Origin: Galbibacter orientalis DSM 19592
GTDB taxonomy: Bacteria > Bacteroidota > Bacteroidia > Flavobacteriales > Flavobacteriaceae
Direction of reading: 5' to 3'
Assembly (NCBI RefSeq): GCF_000260115.1
Contig: NZ_JH651380.1
Coordinates: 1-64,000, forward strand
DNA: 64,000 nt
Both the position numbers and the translations under genes were made by a program. Shown here piece after piece: positions 36,741 to 45,533 of the stretch. Numbering within the stretch: the stretch's first letter is position 1; the number at the start of each line of letters is the position of its first letter. The notes beneath the pieces were generated by a model. It was not told the DNA's origin and made no database searches. It saw only the letters and a list, made by a program, of their open reading frames with translations.

Positions 36741-36783
36741 AGCGAGATCGGGAATTGAACCCGAGACCTCCGGGTTATGAACC
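36741..36783 (-). other. 3' half of a CAT-anticodon tRNA; integration attachment site
   Basis: Read on the minus strand, the sequence starts inside the anticodon arm (GGTTCATAACCC, anticodon CAT) and continues through the variable loop, a perfect T-arm (CGGGTTCAATTCCCG) and half of an acceptor stem. There is no D-arm or 5' acceptor strand, so this is not a complete tRNA. The GGG/CCC-like anticodon stem recalls an initiator tRNA-Met. Such 3' fragments are left behind when an element integrates into a tRNA gene. A tyrosine integrase lies 174 bases away. Confidence 0.75.
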
Positions 36784-36956
36784 TATTCAAATAGCTATAT
36801 GAAACAAACTAAAATATATTAAAAAATATGATTATCAGTTAATTACATATTTTATGGTTTTATTCAAATAGTGTTAAAATCAAATTATTCTGTACTTATT
36901 CTGTACTAGTTTTTAAATTGATTATTTATATTTATATAGATTTTTAATGAAAGATT

Positions 36957-38288
36957 ATGGCCAATGTCAAGATTGTTTTAAGGAAGAATATGATGAGAAA
37001 GGATGGTAGAATTCCTCTTGCTTTGAGAATTAGTGAAAATTATAAAACCAATTATAAGTGGATTGGTCAATATGTTTTCGAGAAGGATTGGGATAAAAAG
37101 GCAGGAAAGGCAAAGAGAAGTCATCCAAATTCACAAAAGCTGAACAATTTTTTAATGAAGAAATTGAGCGAAGTGAATGACATATTTTTTGAATCAAAAG
37201 ATCAGGTTAGCCCAAAGCAGGTAAAGCAAAAGTTAAAAGGAACCTATGGACAGAAATCCTTTTTTGAACTAGCCGCAGAGCGTATAATGGAAAAATATGA
37301 AAGAGGAACATTTTCCGTCGCTAAAGCTGAACTATCTATTCTTTATAACCTCGAGGAATTTTTAAATCTAAAAAGGAATAAGAATAAATCAGCCATTATT
37401 AAGTCAATCAATGAGCGCCGCTTGCACCGAATTAGTGAGGCAAGACTTAACAAATATAGCTGGTTAGATGGTGTTGCTTATTTTAGAAATAGTAAGGCTC
37501 TAGCGTTCCGGGATATTGATGAAGTTTTCATTAATAAATATAAAACATTTTGTCATTCTTATTTAGGGCAAAAAACCAGAACTATTACTAATCAACTTAT
37601 TTTAATTAGAACTCTTTTCAATTTAGCTATTAAGGAAGGAATTATTGAGCGAAAATTTTATCCCTTTGCTGGTGATAAGGAGAAAATTAGAATTGGTTCT
37701 GGTAATAAAATAGGGCTAAGTACGGAAGAGATCGAGAAAATAGAAAAACTAAAGTTGGAGAAAAATAGTTCTATTTGGCACACTCATAATGTATGGTTAT
37801 TTTCTTTTTATTTTGCCGGAATTCGTATTTCTGATGTTGTGAAAATAAAATGGTCGGATTTTAAAGATAATCGACTTTATTATATAATGAATAAAAATGA
37901 AAAAGCACTCAGCCTTAAAATTCCTGCGAAGGCAAAAAAAATTTTGGAACATTATAAAAAAGAGAAAAAACTTAATAAAGGTTATGTTTTTCCATTCCTT
38001 AGAAATACGGATACTAATGATGCTGAACAAATCTATATACGAACGAAAAGTGTCACTAAAGTCTTTAATAAATGCCTAAAACAAATTGCAAAAGAATGTG
38101 AGATTGATAAGAACTTATCTAACCACATCGCTAGGCATAGCTTTGGTAATATAGCGGGTGATCGTATTCATCCATTAATGTTACAAAAGCTCTATCGTCA
38201 TAGTGATTTAAAAACCACTTTGAATTATCAAGCCAATTTTATTCACCGAGATGCGGATGATGCCTTGGATAGTGTTATTAATTTTTGA
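36957..38288 (+). CDS. Tyrosine recombinase (integrase) of a genomic island
   Basis: A 443-residue phage-type integrase of the Bacteroidetes type. An N-terminal arm-binding domain (MRKDGRIPLALRISE, about 14-28) and a SAM-like core-binding domain (about 105-225) precede the catalytic domain (about 255-440). The catalytic set is R in FAGIRISD, H-x2-R in NHIARHSF, H in LYRHSDLKTT and the tyrosine in LNYQANF. It lies beside the tRNA attachment site and reads away from it, so it belongs to the element extending to the right. It appears intact. Confidence 0.92.
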   Translation: MANVKIVLRKNMMRKDGRIPLALRISENYKTNYKWIGQYVFEKDWDKKAGKAKRSHPNSQKLNNFLMKKLSEVNDIFFESKDQVSPKQVKQKLKGTYGQKSFFELAAERIMEKYERGTFSVAKAELSILYNLEEFLNLKRNKNKSAIIKSINERRLHRISEARLNKYSWLDGVAYFRNSKALAFRDIDEVFINKYKTFCHSYLGQKTRTITNQLILIRTLFNLAIKEGIIERKFYPFAGDKEKIRIGSGNKIGLSTEEIEKIEKLKLEKNSSIWHTHNVWLFSFYFAGIRISDVVKIKWSDFKDNRLYYIMNKNEKALSLKIPAKAKKILEHYKKEKKLNKGYVFPFLRNTDTNDAEQIYIRTKSVTKVFNKCLKQIAKECEIDKNLSNHIARHSFGNIAGDRIHPLMLQKLYRHSDLKTTLNYQANFIHRDADDALDSVINF

Positions 38289-38362
38289 GACCTAATGAAG
38301 TTACAAAGCTGATCATTGACTTTTGCACACCCTGTGCATCACAATTTGGTTATCTTTGTAAT

Positions 38363-38675
38363 GTGAAATTATTAACATTCATATTTGCTCTCTATGTATT
38401 GACGCTTAATGCGTTTCCCTGTTCTGATACAGATGCTTTTTGCGATAATTCACAAACAGAGGTAATGGCTACTTATAATTTAGATCATAACCATAGTGCC
38501 TCTGAGCTTTGCCCCCCCCTTCTGTACCTGCCATTGCTGTCACGTACATACGGTGGAATTTGCTTCAGTGAATTTTAAACCTATTAATACAGAAATATCA
38601 TCTAAGGTTTTTCTTCATTTTGAAAGTTTGGGCGAAGAGCCTATTTCATCCCTTTTAGATCCTCCCAGGGTTTAA
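38363..38675 (+). pseudogene. DUF6660-like metal-associated protein, frameshifted at a C8 run
   Basis: A GTG at 38363 starts a signal peptide (MKLLTFIFALYVLTLNAFPC). The frame continues to a run of eight C near 38512-38519. If the run were seven C, the protein would go on as CPPFCTCHCCHV with many Cys/His residues, then about 45 more residues to a stop at 38675. As read, it ends at 38578 with an unrelated tail. Such small Cys/His-rich proteins precede CzcA/CusA-type pumps in Flavobacteriia. The frameshift may be real, phase-variable or a read error. Confidence 0.65.
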
Positions 38676-38774
38676 TTCAGCTTTTTTATAGGATAGCTAT
38701 ATCCTTTTTGACAGGTCAAGATTCCTCTGGCCACTTTTTTACATTTCAAAAACTGAATTAAATCTTCAACTTTT

Positions 38775-40541
38775 ATGATTAATAAAATCATCGCTTTTTC
38801 CATTCGGAACAAGCTTATCGTTGGACTATTGGTACTTACCCTAATAGGAGTAGGTCTGTATTCAATGTCCACCATTAATTTGGGTGCACAGCCCGACATT
38901 ACCAATAATCAGGTACAGGTTATCACCCAGTCGCCCAACCTGGCCACTGAAGACATCGAGCAATTTGTAACCTATCCCGTAGAGTTGTCGATGGCCAATC
39001 TGCCGGGCGTTAGCGAAATTCGATCCGTTTCTCGTTTTGGGCTTTCGGTGGTGACCATTGTTTTCAAAGAAGATATGGGCACGTACCTGCCCCGTCAATT
39101 GGTTGCGGAAAAACTCAATGAGGTCAAGTCCGAGATCCCCGAACAGTTCGGCAGTCCCGGAATGGGACCTATTACTACCGGATTGGGGGAAATCTATCAA
39201 TACACCTTGAAAGCTGAGGAAGGCTACGAGGACAAATATTCCCCTACCGAACTGCGAACCATACAGGACTGGATCGTAAAACGCCAATTGGCCCTAACGG
39301 AAGGTGTTGTGGAAGTCAATGCCTTTGGAGGAAAGATCAAGCAATATGAGATCGCTATCGATCCCGCCAAGCTGAACGCAATGGATGTGACAATGACGGA
39401 AGTCTTCGATGCCCTACAAGAAAACAATGTAAATACAGGTGGTGCCTATATTGAAAAAAACAAGATGGCCAATTTTATCCGTGGTGAAGGCCTGGCTCGT
39501 TCGTTGGACGATATTAGGCAGATTGTAATCAGAAACGAAAATGGCCTGCCCATTTTGGTAAAAGACGTGGCCGAAAATGTGCATTTTGGAAATCAGGTGC
39601 GCTACGGAGCCTTTACCCAAGATGGTCACGAAGCTGTGGGAGGTATGGTGCTGATGCTACGGGGCGACAACCCTAATTCGGTAGTCAATACGGTAAGAGA
39701 CCGAATACAAGAAGTGCAGAAATCGCTACCGGAAGGACTTAAGATCGTTCCTTTTTTAGATCGAAGTGAGCTTATAGGAAGGACTACGGCCACTATCGAG
39801 AAAAACCTGATTGAAGGGGCACTTATCGTCATTTTTGTATTGATGTTGCTCCTCGGTAGTTTCCGTGGAGGCTTGGTTACCGCTTCATTAATTCCGCTTT
39901 CCCTGCTGTTTGCCTTTATTTTGATGAAAGCTTTTGGGGTCTGGGCCAACCTGATGTCCCTCGGGGCAATCGACTTCGGGATTATCGTTGACGGGGCCGT
40001 TATTATTGTCGAAGGAACGGTTCACGAAATCGAAAAACGCATCAAGGCCGGTAAACAAAATTTCGACCAGCCACAAATGGACGAAGTAGTCTATGATGCG
40101 AGTAGTACGGTAATGAATTCGGCCTTCTTTGGACAGATCATCATCCTGATCGTATTTACCCCTATTTTATTCTTGACAGGGATTGAAGGAAAAATGTTCC
40201 GCCCGATGGCTTTTACCTTCGGATTTGCCGTACTCGGTGCCATTATCCTTTGCCTAACCTATGTGCCGATGATTACCTCGCTTACAATGAAACCGGTTAC
40301 AAAAAAGAAGAACTGGTTCCATAAAGTAGAGGATAAAATTTCTGTTTTCAGCAATGGAATGATGAACCGAATAAATAATGGCTATCAGCCGGTGATCTTA
40401 AAATCTTTGAACCATCGTATTATCGTATTGGTGATAGCGGTATTATTACTTGTGGGTGCCGGATTTACTTTCAGTAAAATGGGTGGAGAATTTATCCCTA
40501 GTATTGATGAAGGCGATGGTGTTCTAAGCCTTTTAAAGTAG
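38775..40541 (+). pseudogene. CzcA/CusA-type heavy-metal RND efflux pump, truncated
   Basis: The first 581 residues of a heavy-metal efflux RND transporter (normally above 1000). The N-terminal transmembrane helix, the first porter domain (SRFGLSVVTIVFKEDMGTYL) and the helices with ALIVIFVLMLLLGSFRGGL and GAIDFGIIVDGAVIIVEGTV (the proton-relay region) are present. The reading continues to GGEFIPSIDEGD, a family landmark, and leaves homology at about 40517, adding seven foreign residues before a stop. The G+C content is visibly higher than in neighbouring genes, a sign of transfer. Without the second half it cannot pump. Confidence 0.88.
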
Positions 40542-41667
40542 CTGTATATGGAACTCTCACCGAGTGTTTCATTGCTCTAAAAGAACATAGGGATCTAGTG
40601 TGTGGTGGAACTGCGATCGTATAGCTGTCTGATAAAGTGATTGTTTTGGTAGAACTATTTCCATATTCCAAGGTAGTTGAATTACCTGTGGTAACCGTGA
40701 ATGAGGTATTTGCTTCAATAACTTTGAATAAGCTAAACCCTGCACTAACATTTGCTGTGTATTGATAAGATACACTAGAAGATTCTTTAAAATTATATTG
40801 ATCCTGTTGCGTTTCCGTAAAAGTAATGGTTCTTGAGCCTGTATTATCACTTGGGTTTTCGATTGATTTTTGAGAAAGTACAGTTGGTTCAGATGAAACA
40901 ATTTGTGCATTGTCAATATCCATATCCATATCAAGTATAGTGAATTCATCGTCTGGTATGATATTAAATTTTTGATAGAACGTATTATTATCTTTAGAAA
41001 GCGTGACATTTCCCTGACTATTTGTGATTACCCCATAATAAATATCCCAAAAGCTTCCTGAAGATCCTTGGAAAATAATGTCTCGATTTTCAATTTTGTA
41101 ACCTTTTCCGTTGCTACTGATAAAATCCCACGAAAACCCAAAGTAACTGCTAGGATTAGCGCTAGAAGAAGTATAGAGTACCTTAGTGTCAGGATCGCTT
41201 GCGTAGGCACCAATGCCAATTGGTTTATTCTCTTGATAAGAATACAATAGGTACTGGATCCCACTAGATGCAGGCAAAAATTCAAGATAAAATAACTGTG
41301 CAGGAGATGAATCAGAGTTAGGTTCAAAAGTTATTTCAGCACCGGGACCGTGAGTTTGTAACGAATTTTTTCCAAGATAACTATCTTGTGTTCTAAGAAA
41401 AAACTTCACTCCATCTAATTGATATAACTCATCCCAAGTGCTACTGGCAACCATTGCCTGAGAATTTTCAGCAATTTTCGGGAAGTCTTCTTCATTAAGC
41501 GGGATGATACTATCAACTACTTGAATTTGAGAATTTAATTCTTGTTGAGTATTGATTTCAGTAGACATTTTTTCATTTGATTCAATGTCTTCAGTTGGGT
41601 CTTCGGTAGTACACGAAATGCTTATTAAAAATAAGCATAAAAAAACTAATTGTAATTTGTTTTTCAT
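40498..41667 (-). CDS. Aerolysin-family (ETX/MTX2-like) lipoprotein, C-terminus lost
   Basis: A 389-residue lipoprotein (lipobox SISC, cysteine 19). After an acidic linker and a globular N-terminal part (about 60-240), the region 265-380 has the alternating Ser/Thr pattern of aerolysin-type pore-forming proteins (SSVSYQYTANVSAGFSLFKV, FTVTTGNSTTLEYGNSSTKT, then IAVPPHTRSLC and VRVPYTATLKG). The last nine residues come from antisense CzcA sequence beyond the junction at about 40520, so the natural C-terminus is missing. It is preceded by a small lipoprotein gene on the same strand. The regulatory element at 42155-42182 points at this operon. Pore formation is inference. Confidence 0.6.
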   Translation of the reverse strand: MKNKLQLVFLCLFLISISCTTEDPTEDIESNEKMSTEINTQQELNSQIQVVDSIIPLNEEDFPKIAENSQAMVASSTWDELYQLDGVKFFLRTQDSYLGKNSLQTHGPGAEITFEPNSDSSPAQLFYLEFLPASSGIQYLLYSYQENKPIGIGAYASDPDTKVLYTSSSANPSSYFGFSWDFISSNGKGYKIENRDIIFQGSSGSFWDIYYGVITNSQGNVTLSKDNNTFYQKFNIIPDDEFTILDMDMDIDNAQIVSSEPTVLSQKSIENPSDNTGSRTITFTETQQDQYNFKESSSVSYQYTANVSAGFSLFKVIEANTSFTVTTGNSTTLEYGNSSTKTITLSDSYTIAVPPHTRSLCSFRAMKHSVRVPYTATLKGLEHHRLHQY

Positions 41668-41682
41668 AATATTGGTTTTTAT

Positions 41683-42066
41683 TTATTCTTTGAGTCTGTT
41701 AATTCGGATTTCGCGTCTTAGGGAATCCATATAGGGCTGAATATTTTCTTCAATTTTGAATATTTCCATTTTTTTAATTGTATCATTAATAAAAATAAAT
41801 TGAGTAGTGACCACGACATTTTTGAGCTTTTCTACATAGAAAAGTTTTTCATTGGGAATATTATCTAAAGTTTCTATGGTCTTACAGGTAGGCTCACCAT
41901 AAGTAGTAATAAAATCCTCTTTGCTATACGTTAAGGTTTCAATATCATTAAATTTACTGGTAGCAGGATAGTTATGTCCGTATTCCAAGGCTTTGCAGGA
42001 AGTAAGACAACATATCAAGATTATTATCAATTGATGGCTATACTTATTGGTGAAATTTTTATTCAT
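41683..42066 (-). CDS. Small uncharacterised lipoprotein
   Basis: About 127 residues with a signal peptide and lipobox (CCLTSC). The ATG at 42066 is preferred because the signal sequence then starts at MNKNF. The mature part (LTYSKEDFITTYGEPTCKTI) resembles the SmpA/OmlA-like pattern in which a short conserved segment precedes G-x-P-T. No firm family. It is 15 bases upstream of the aerolysin-like lipoprotein and could be its chaperone or immunity partner; that is speculation. Confidence 0.6.
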   Translation of the reverse strand: MNKNFTNKYSHQLIIILICCLTSCKALEYGHNYPATSKFNDIETLTYSKEDFITTYGEPTCKTIETLDNIPNEKLFYVEKLKNVVVTTQFIFINDTIKKMEIFKIEENIQPYMDSLRREIRINRLKE

Positions 42067-42154
42067 TTTAGATAACACTTTTAATGTCCCTAATAGGGGA
42101 AGTTTATATTTGTAAGCAATTTATTACATCACCTATCCATATAAAACTTAATAG

Positions 42155-42182
42155 CCACGGGCTTACTGTGGTTTTTCCACGT
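42155..42182 (-). promoter_or_regulatory. Regulon element A1 (toward the aerolysin-like operon)
   Basis: On the minus strand: ACGTGG-N5-CCACAG-N5-CCGTGG, the same architecture as the four plus-strand copies. A weak -7-like TAAATTG follows 31 bases later. It is back to back with element A2, 15 bases away. Confidence 0.6.
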
Positions 42183-42197
42183 TTTTGTTTTTTAATT

Positions 42198-42264
42198 ACG
42201 TGGGTATACCACGTAAAATATGTGGCAAATCCAAATCATTTCGAGTAAGGTGTTTCTAATTTTG
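42198..42264 (+). promoter_or_regulatory. Regulon element A2 plus -7 box of the LytTR gene
   Basis: ACGTGG-N5-CCACGT-N5-ATGTGG (42198-42225) is followed after 31 bases by TAATTTTG (42257-42264), a perfect TAnnTTTG box. The two GTGG units are 22 bases apart, as expected for two LytTR domains on one face of DNA. Position suggests autoregulation. Confidence 0.7.
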
Positions 42265-42275
42265 AACTAAAAAAG

Positions 42276-43013
42276 TTGGGAGGTTCCTATTATATAATAA
42301 ATAGCGATGATATAACATCACAAAACCTTTGTGAGAGATTTAAAGAATTTCCTGAATTTATATGCTTAGGGATAACTAATGACTACGAAAAGGGGATGAA
42401 TTTTATATTGAAGTTTGCCCCTGAAGTTGTATTTATTGACCTAGATTCTTATCCTAAGAAAGAGATTGGAGACGTGTTTTCTTATTGCAAAGAAATCAAT
42501 GAATATATTTTTAGCAGACCTAAATATATCGCTTTATCCAAGGATATATCTAAGGCATATCAAGCTTTAAAAGGTAAATTCTATGATTATATTCTTAAGC
42601 CAGGGAAAGAACTTGAAATTCGTAAAATTATCCTTCAGTTGCTAAAGAGTGAACAATATGCATTAAACGATACCTTATGCCTAAAATCCTATAAAGATTA
42701 TACGCTTTTAAAAGTAGAAGAAATACTTTTCTTAAAAGCCGATAATAACGCTACAGATTTTGTAATGATAGAGGGAAAAACAATCAGTGCTTTTAAAACT
42801 TTAAAATCCTTTGAAAAAATATTACCCGATAGTTTTGTTAGAATTCACCATAGCTATATCATCAACAAAAAACATATCTCCAGAATCAATTTTGGAAAGT
42901 TGAAATGTTTTTTAGATCATAATAAAATTAGCCTACCTTTTTCAAGATCTTACCGGCATAACCTTCAGACTATTGAAGAATTGTTGGAACAAAAGGCTAT
43001 TTCTTTTAATTGA
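42276..43013 (+). CDS. LytTR-family regulator, likely controller of the peptide/TonB regulon
   Basis: A 245-residue protein: a receiver-like domain (about 5-120, acidic D11-D12, D55 in VVFIDLDSYP, lysine in YILKPG) and a LytTR DNA-binding domain (about 140-240, LFLKADNNATDFVMI, FVRIHHSYIINKKHISRINF). The best start is TTG at 42276; no in-frame ATG lies nearby, and the -7 box at 42257 would give a very short leader. No kinase is adjacent; the nearest is at 43536. Elements A1 and A2 lie just upstream and related copies precede the peptide operons, so I infer that it controls them. Confidence 0.85.
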   Translation: MGGSYYIINSDDITSQNLCERFKEFPEFICLGITNDYEKGMNFILKFAPEVVFIDLDSYPKKEIGDVFSYCKEINEYIFSRPKYIALSKDISKAYQALKGKFYDYILKPGKELEIRKIILQLLKSEQYALNDTLCLKSYKDYTLLKVEEILFLKADNNATDFVMIEGKTISAFKTLKSFEKILPDSFVRIHHSYIINKKHISRINFGKLKCFLDHNKISLPFSRSYRHNLQTIEELLEQKAISFN

Positions 43014-43267
43014 ACTTCAGGATTTTTATAAATCTTCAATTGCTCATACATACTTATCAACACCTCACAGAAATTATCATTCTACTAAACGGTGAGGTAT
43101 ATAATATTTTTACTTGATTCTTTGAAGTAATTTTCTCTTGGTTTAAGAAAGAAGCTTCTTAAGAAACTGGTCAATCTATCCGGTTTCGATCACGCGTGAT
43201 TAAACACTAAGCCATTCCGCGGTCTTTAGGGTCGCAAAACTATTGTTTAATCATAAACCATCAAACT

Positions 43268-43438
43268 ATGAAAACTTTCAAAAACCTATTATGTGTTACT
43301 TTTTTAATCTTGATAGCTTATTCCTGTGAGCCGGAAGAATTACCCGATAATTCGATAAGTGAAAACCAAAAAATTACTGCTAGTACAGGAGATCAAGATG
43401 ATGAAGTCGTAGAGAGAAAAGAAAACGATGGAGACTAA
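43268..43438 (+). CDS. Very small lipoprotein upstream of the histidine kinase
   Basis: A 56-residue peptide with a lipoprotein signal (MKTFKNLLCVTFLILIAYSC); the mature part is short, acidic and polar (EPEELPDNS ... DDEVVERKENDGD). A strong terminator follows 22 bases later and the kinase gene begins about 100 bases downstream. Its structure, a tiny exported product made in excess over the next gene, is the same as in the other peptide units of this region. It might be a signal or ligand for the adjacent kinase; this is inference. Confidence 0.65.
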   Translation: MKTFKNLLCVTFLILIAYSCEPEELPDNSISENQKITASTGDQDDEVVERKENDGD

Positions 43439-43460
43439 TCTTAAAAGTTAGATTTCTTGT

Positions 43461-43495
43461 GAAGACCTTGTGATGAGCAAGGTCTTCTATTATTT
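43461..43495 (+). terminator. Terminator between small lipoprotein and kinase
   Basis: GAAGACCTT and AAGGTCTTC form a perfect 9-bp stem followed by TATTATTTTTT. Confidence 0.85.
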
Positions 43496-43535
43496 TTTGT
43501 AAATTTACCATTTTCTTATCTCTAGAGGTTTATTT

Positions 43536-45518
43536 GTGAAATCCTATCTTGTCATATTAGCTGTTGTTCTCCTGGGCTTTTTTTCGTCTTGTACCAAGAA
43601 GGATGATAAGAATGAAACTATTTTAGTAAAAAAAAATCCTCTATCAAAAACTGAAAATACAGAAAGTCGCCCTGATCAAAAAAACGACTTGAATAAGGCC
43701 TATCAAACAGCTATTAGAGAAGATAAGGATAGCTTAAAAAATAAAATGTTTCTTGACCTATCGTTTCGCTATCTAAAGTCAAAAGATTCGATAATGTTTC
43801 TAAAAGTTAATAAACAAGCTAGGGATATAGCTATTTCTTTAAAAGATTCTATAGGCACTGCCGGAACCTATTGGGATTTGGCACAATTTTACCATACCAA
43901 TAATAGAGAAGATAGTGCTTATTATTATTACGATAAAGCTCATAAAATATACGAAGGTTTAGATGATGATCTCAATTCTGGAAGCCTGTTATTAAATATG
44001 GCGATTATACAGAAAAATATTAGGGACTATACAGGTAGTGAGGTTACTACTACCAATGCGATTACGCTTTTAAAGCCTTTAGATAAATTTAAATTATTAT
44101 ACCAAGCCAATAATAATCTTGGAATCGTATCAAATGAACTGGAAGAATATGATAAAGCTATTTTTTATTATGAAAAAGGTATAGAGTATATTCAAAAGTC
44201 TAGAGCTAACCGGTACCTGCCCTCCATATGGAATAATTTAGGCCTTGTGTATCATAATCAAGGCAATTATACCAAAGCAATTGAATATTTTAGAAAAGCG
44301 TTGAGCTTTGATGAAAATATAGAAAATTCAGACCCTAAATTATATGCAATGCTCATTGATAATGAAGCTAATGCAAAACTTCATTTAGGGGATACGATGG
44401 GAATTTATAAACAATTTGTAAAGGCTTTACAGATAAGGAAAGATATTGATTTACAGGCCGGAATTAGTGTCAACCAGTTACATTTAGCTGATTATTTTTT
44501 ACAAAGGGGAGATACGGCCAAAGCCATTAATTATGCCCTAGCAGCAAAAAAAGTTGCGAGGAATAGTCAAAATACCAGGGATCTACTCGCTTCATTGAGC
44601 TTTCTTTCCTTGGTAGTAAAAGATAGTGCATTAGTTTATACTAAACGCTATATAGCGATTAACGATAGCCTCCAAAAAAGGGAAAGGGCAGTAAGAAATA
44701 AATTTGCAAGAATACGTTTCGAGACCAATGAATATATTTCGGAGACAGAAAGACTGAATAAACAAATGATCAGAATATCAATTATATCTTTAACGGTTTT
44801 TCTTATTTTTGTACTGTTATATATCATTAATGATCAGCGATCAAAAAATAAGCTGATTTCGCAAAAACAAAAAGCCGGCCAGGAGATATATAATTTGGTA
44901 TTATCGCAGCAAAAAATAATTGAAGAAGAACGCGAAAGAGAAAAGCAGCGTATATCGAGGGAATTACACGATGGAATTCTGGGAAGTTTATTTGGATTGA
45001 GGATAAGCCTTGATTCTTTAAATGACGATGATGATAAGGAAAGCAAGCAAAAAAGAGTGGAATATATTCGTGAAATTCAAAAAATTGCTGAAGAAATAAG
45101 GTTGATTTCCCATCAACTTAATAAAGATTCGCAAATTGATGTAGACTTTACATTATTGTTGGAACAATTTTTAAGTAAGCAACCAGAGGGAATCAATGTC
45201 CAGTTAAAAATTCCCCATCCAATTGATTGGGAATCTATTGAGGATAATATAAAAATAAATAGTTACCGAATCATACAGGAAGCCATTGCCAATACGATTA
45301 GGCATTCGCAGGCAACAAAGGTAGAAGTAGGTATCAATAAATTAAAAAACAGACTGATTATTGAAATAAGAGATAATGGAAAAGGCTTTGATCCTGATCA
45401 TTCTTCGGTTGGGATAGGCCTTAAAAATATGAAAAACCGAAGCCGAACTATGAAAGGTAAATTATCGATTACCACCAGTTCTGAAGGTACTTTAATAAAG
45501 CTTGTAGTAAAAATATAG
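43536..45518 (+). CDS. Lipid-anchored TPR histidine kinase (HisKA_3/NarL type)
   Basis: A 660-residue kinase starting at GTG. The signal has a lipobox-like end (GFFSSC). TPR repeats occupy about 60-390. A membrane helix lies around 408-428. The phosphorylation motif is ISRELHDGILGSLFGLRISL (HisKA_3), and the HATPase_c domain has ANTIRHSQATKVEV, DNGKGFD and GIGLKNMKNR. It pairs with the response regulator that starts 15 bases downstream. It may sense the small lipoprotein encoded just upstream or another extracytoplasmic cue. Confidence 0.88.
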   Translation: MKSYLVILAVVLLGFFSSCTKKDDKNETILVKKNPLSKTENTESRPDQKNDLNKAYQTAIREDKDSLKNKMFLDLSFRYLKSKDSIMFLKVNKQARDIAISLKDSIGTAGTYWDLAQFYHTNNREDSAYYYYDKAHKIYEGLDDDLNSGSLLLNMAIIQKNIRDYTGSEVTTTNAITLLKPLDKFKLLYQANNNLGIVSNELEEYDKAIFYYEKGIEYIQKSRANRYLPSIWNNLGLVYHNQGNYTKAIEYFRKALSFDENIENSDPKLYAMLIDNEANAKLHLGDTMGIYKQFVKALQIRKDIDLQAGISVNQLHLADYFLQRGDTAKAINYALAAKKVARNSQNTRDLLASLSFLSLVVKDSALVYTKRYIAINDSLQKRERAVRNKFARIRFETNEYISETERLNKQMIRISIISLTVFLIFVLLYIINDQRSKNKLISQKQKAGQEIYNLVLSQQKIIEEEREREKQRISRELHDGILGSLFGLRISLDSLNDDDDKESKQKRVEYIREIQKIAEEIRLISHQLNKDSQIDVDFTLLLEQFLSKQPEGINVQLKIPHPIDWESIEDNIKINSYRIIQEAIANTIRHSQATKVEVGINKLKNRLIIEIRDNGKGFDPDHSSVGIGLKNMKNRSRTMKGKLSITTSSEGTLIKLVVKI

Positions 45519-45533
45519 AAACACAGTGTTGTT

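Noticed and set aside
36741-36783. A functional tRNA-Met gene
   Set aside because: Only the anticodon arm's 3' part, T-arm and acceptor 3' strand exist; the D-arm and 5' strand are missing, so it cannot be a complete tRNA.
41028-41327. Minus-strand 99-codon frame inside the aerolysin-like gene
   Set aside because: It overlaps the long lipoprotein frame completely and shows no start signal or family.
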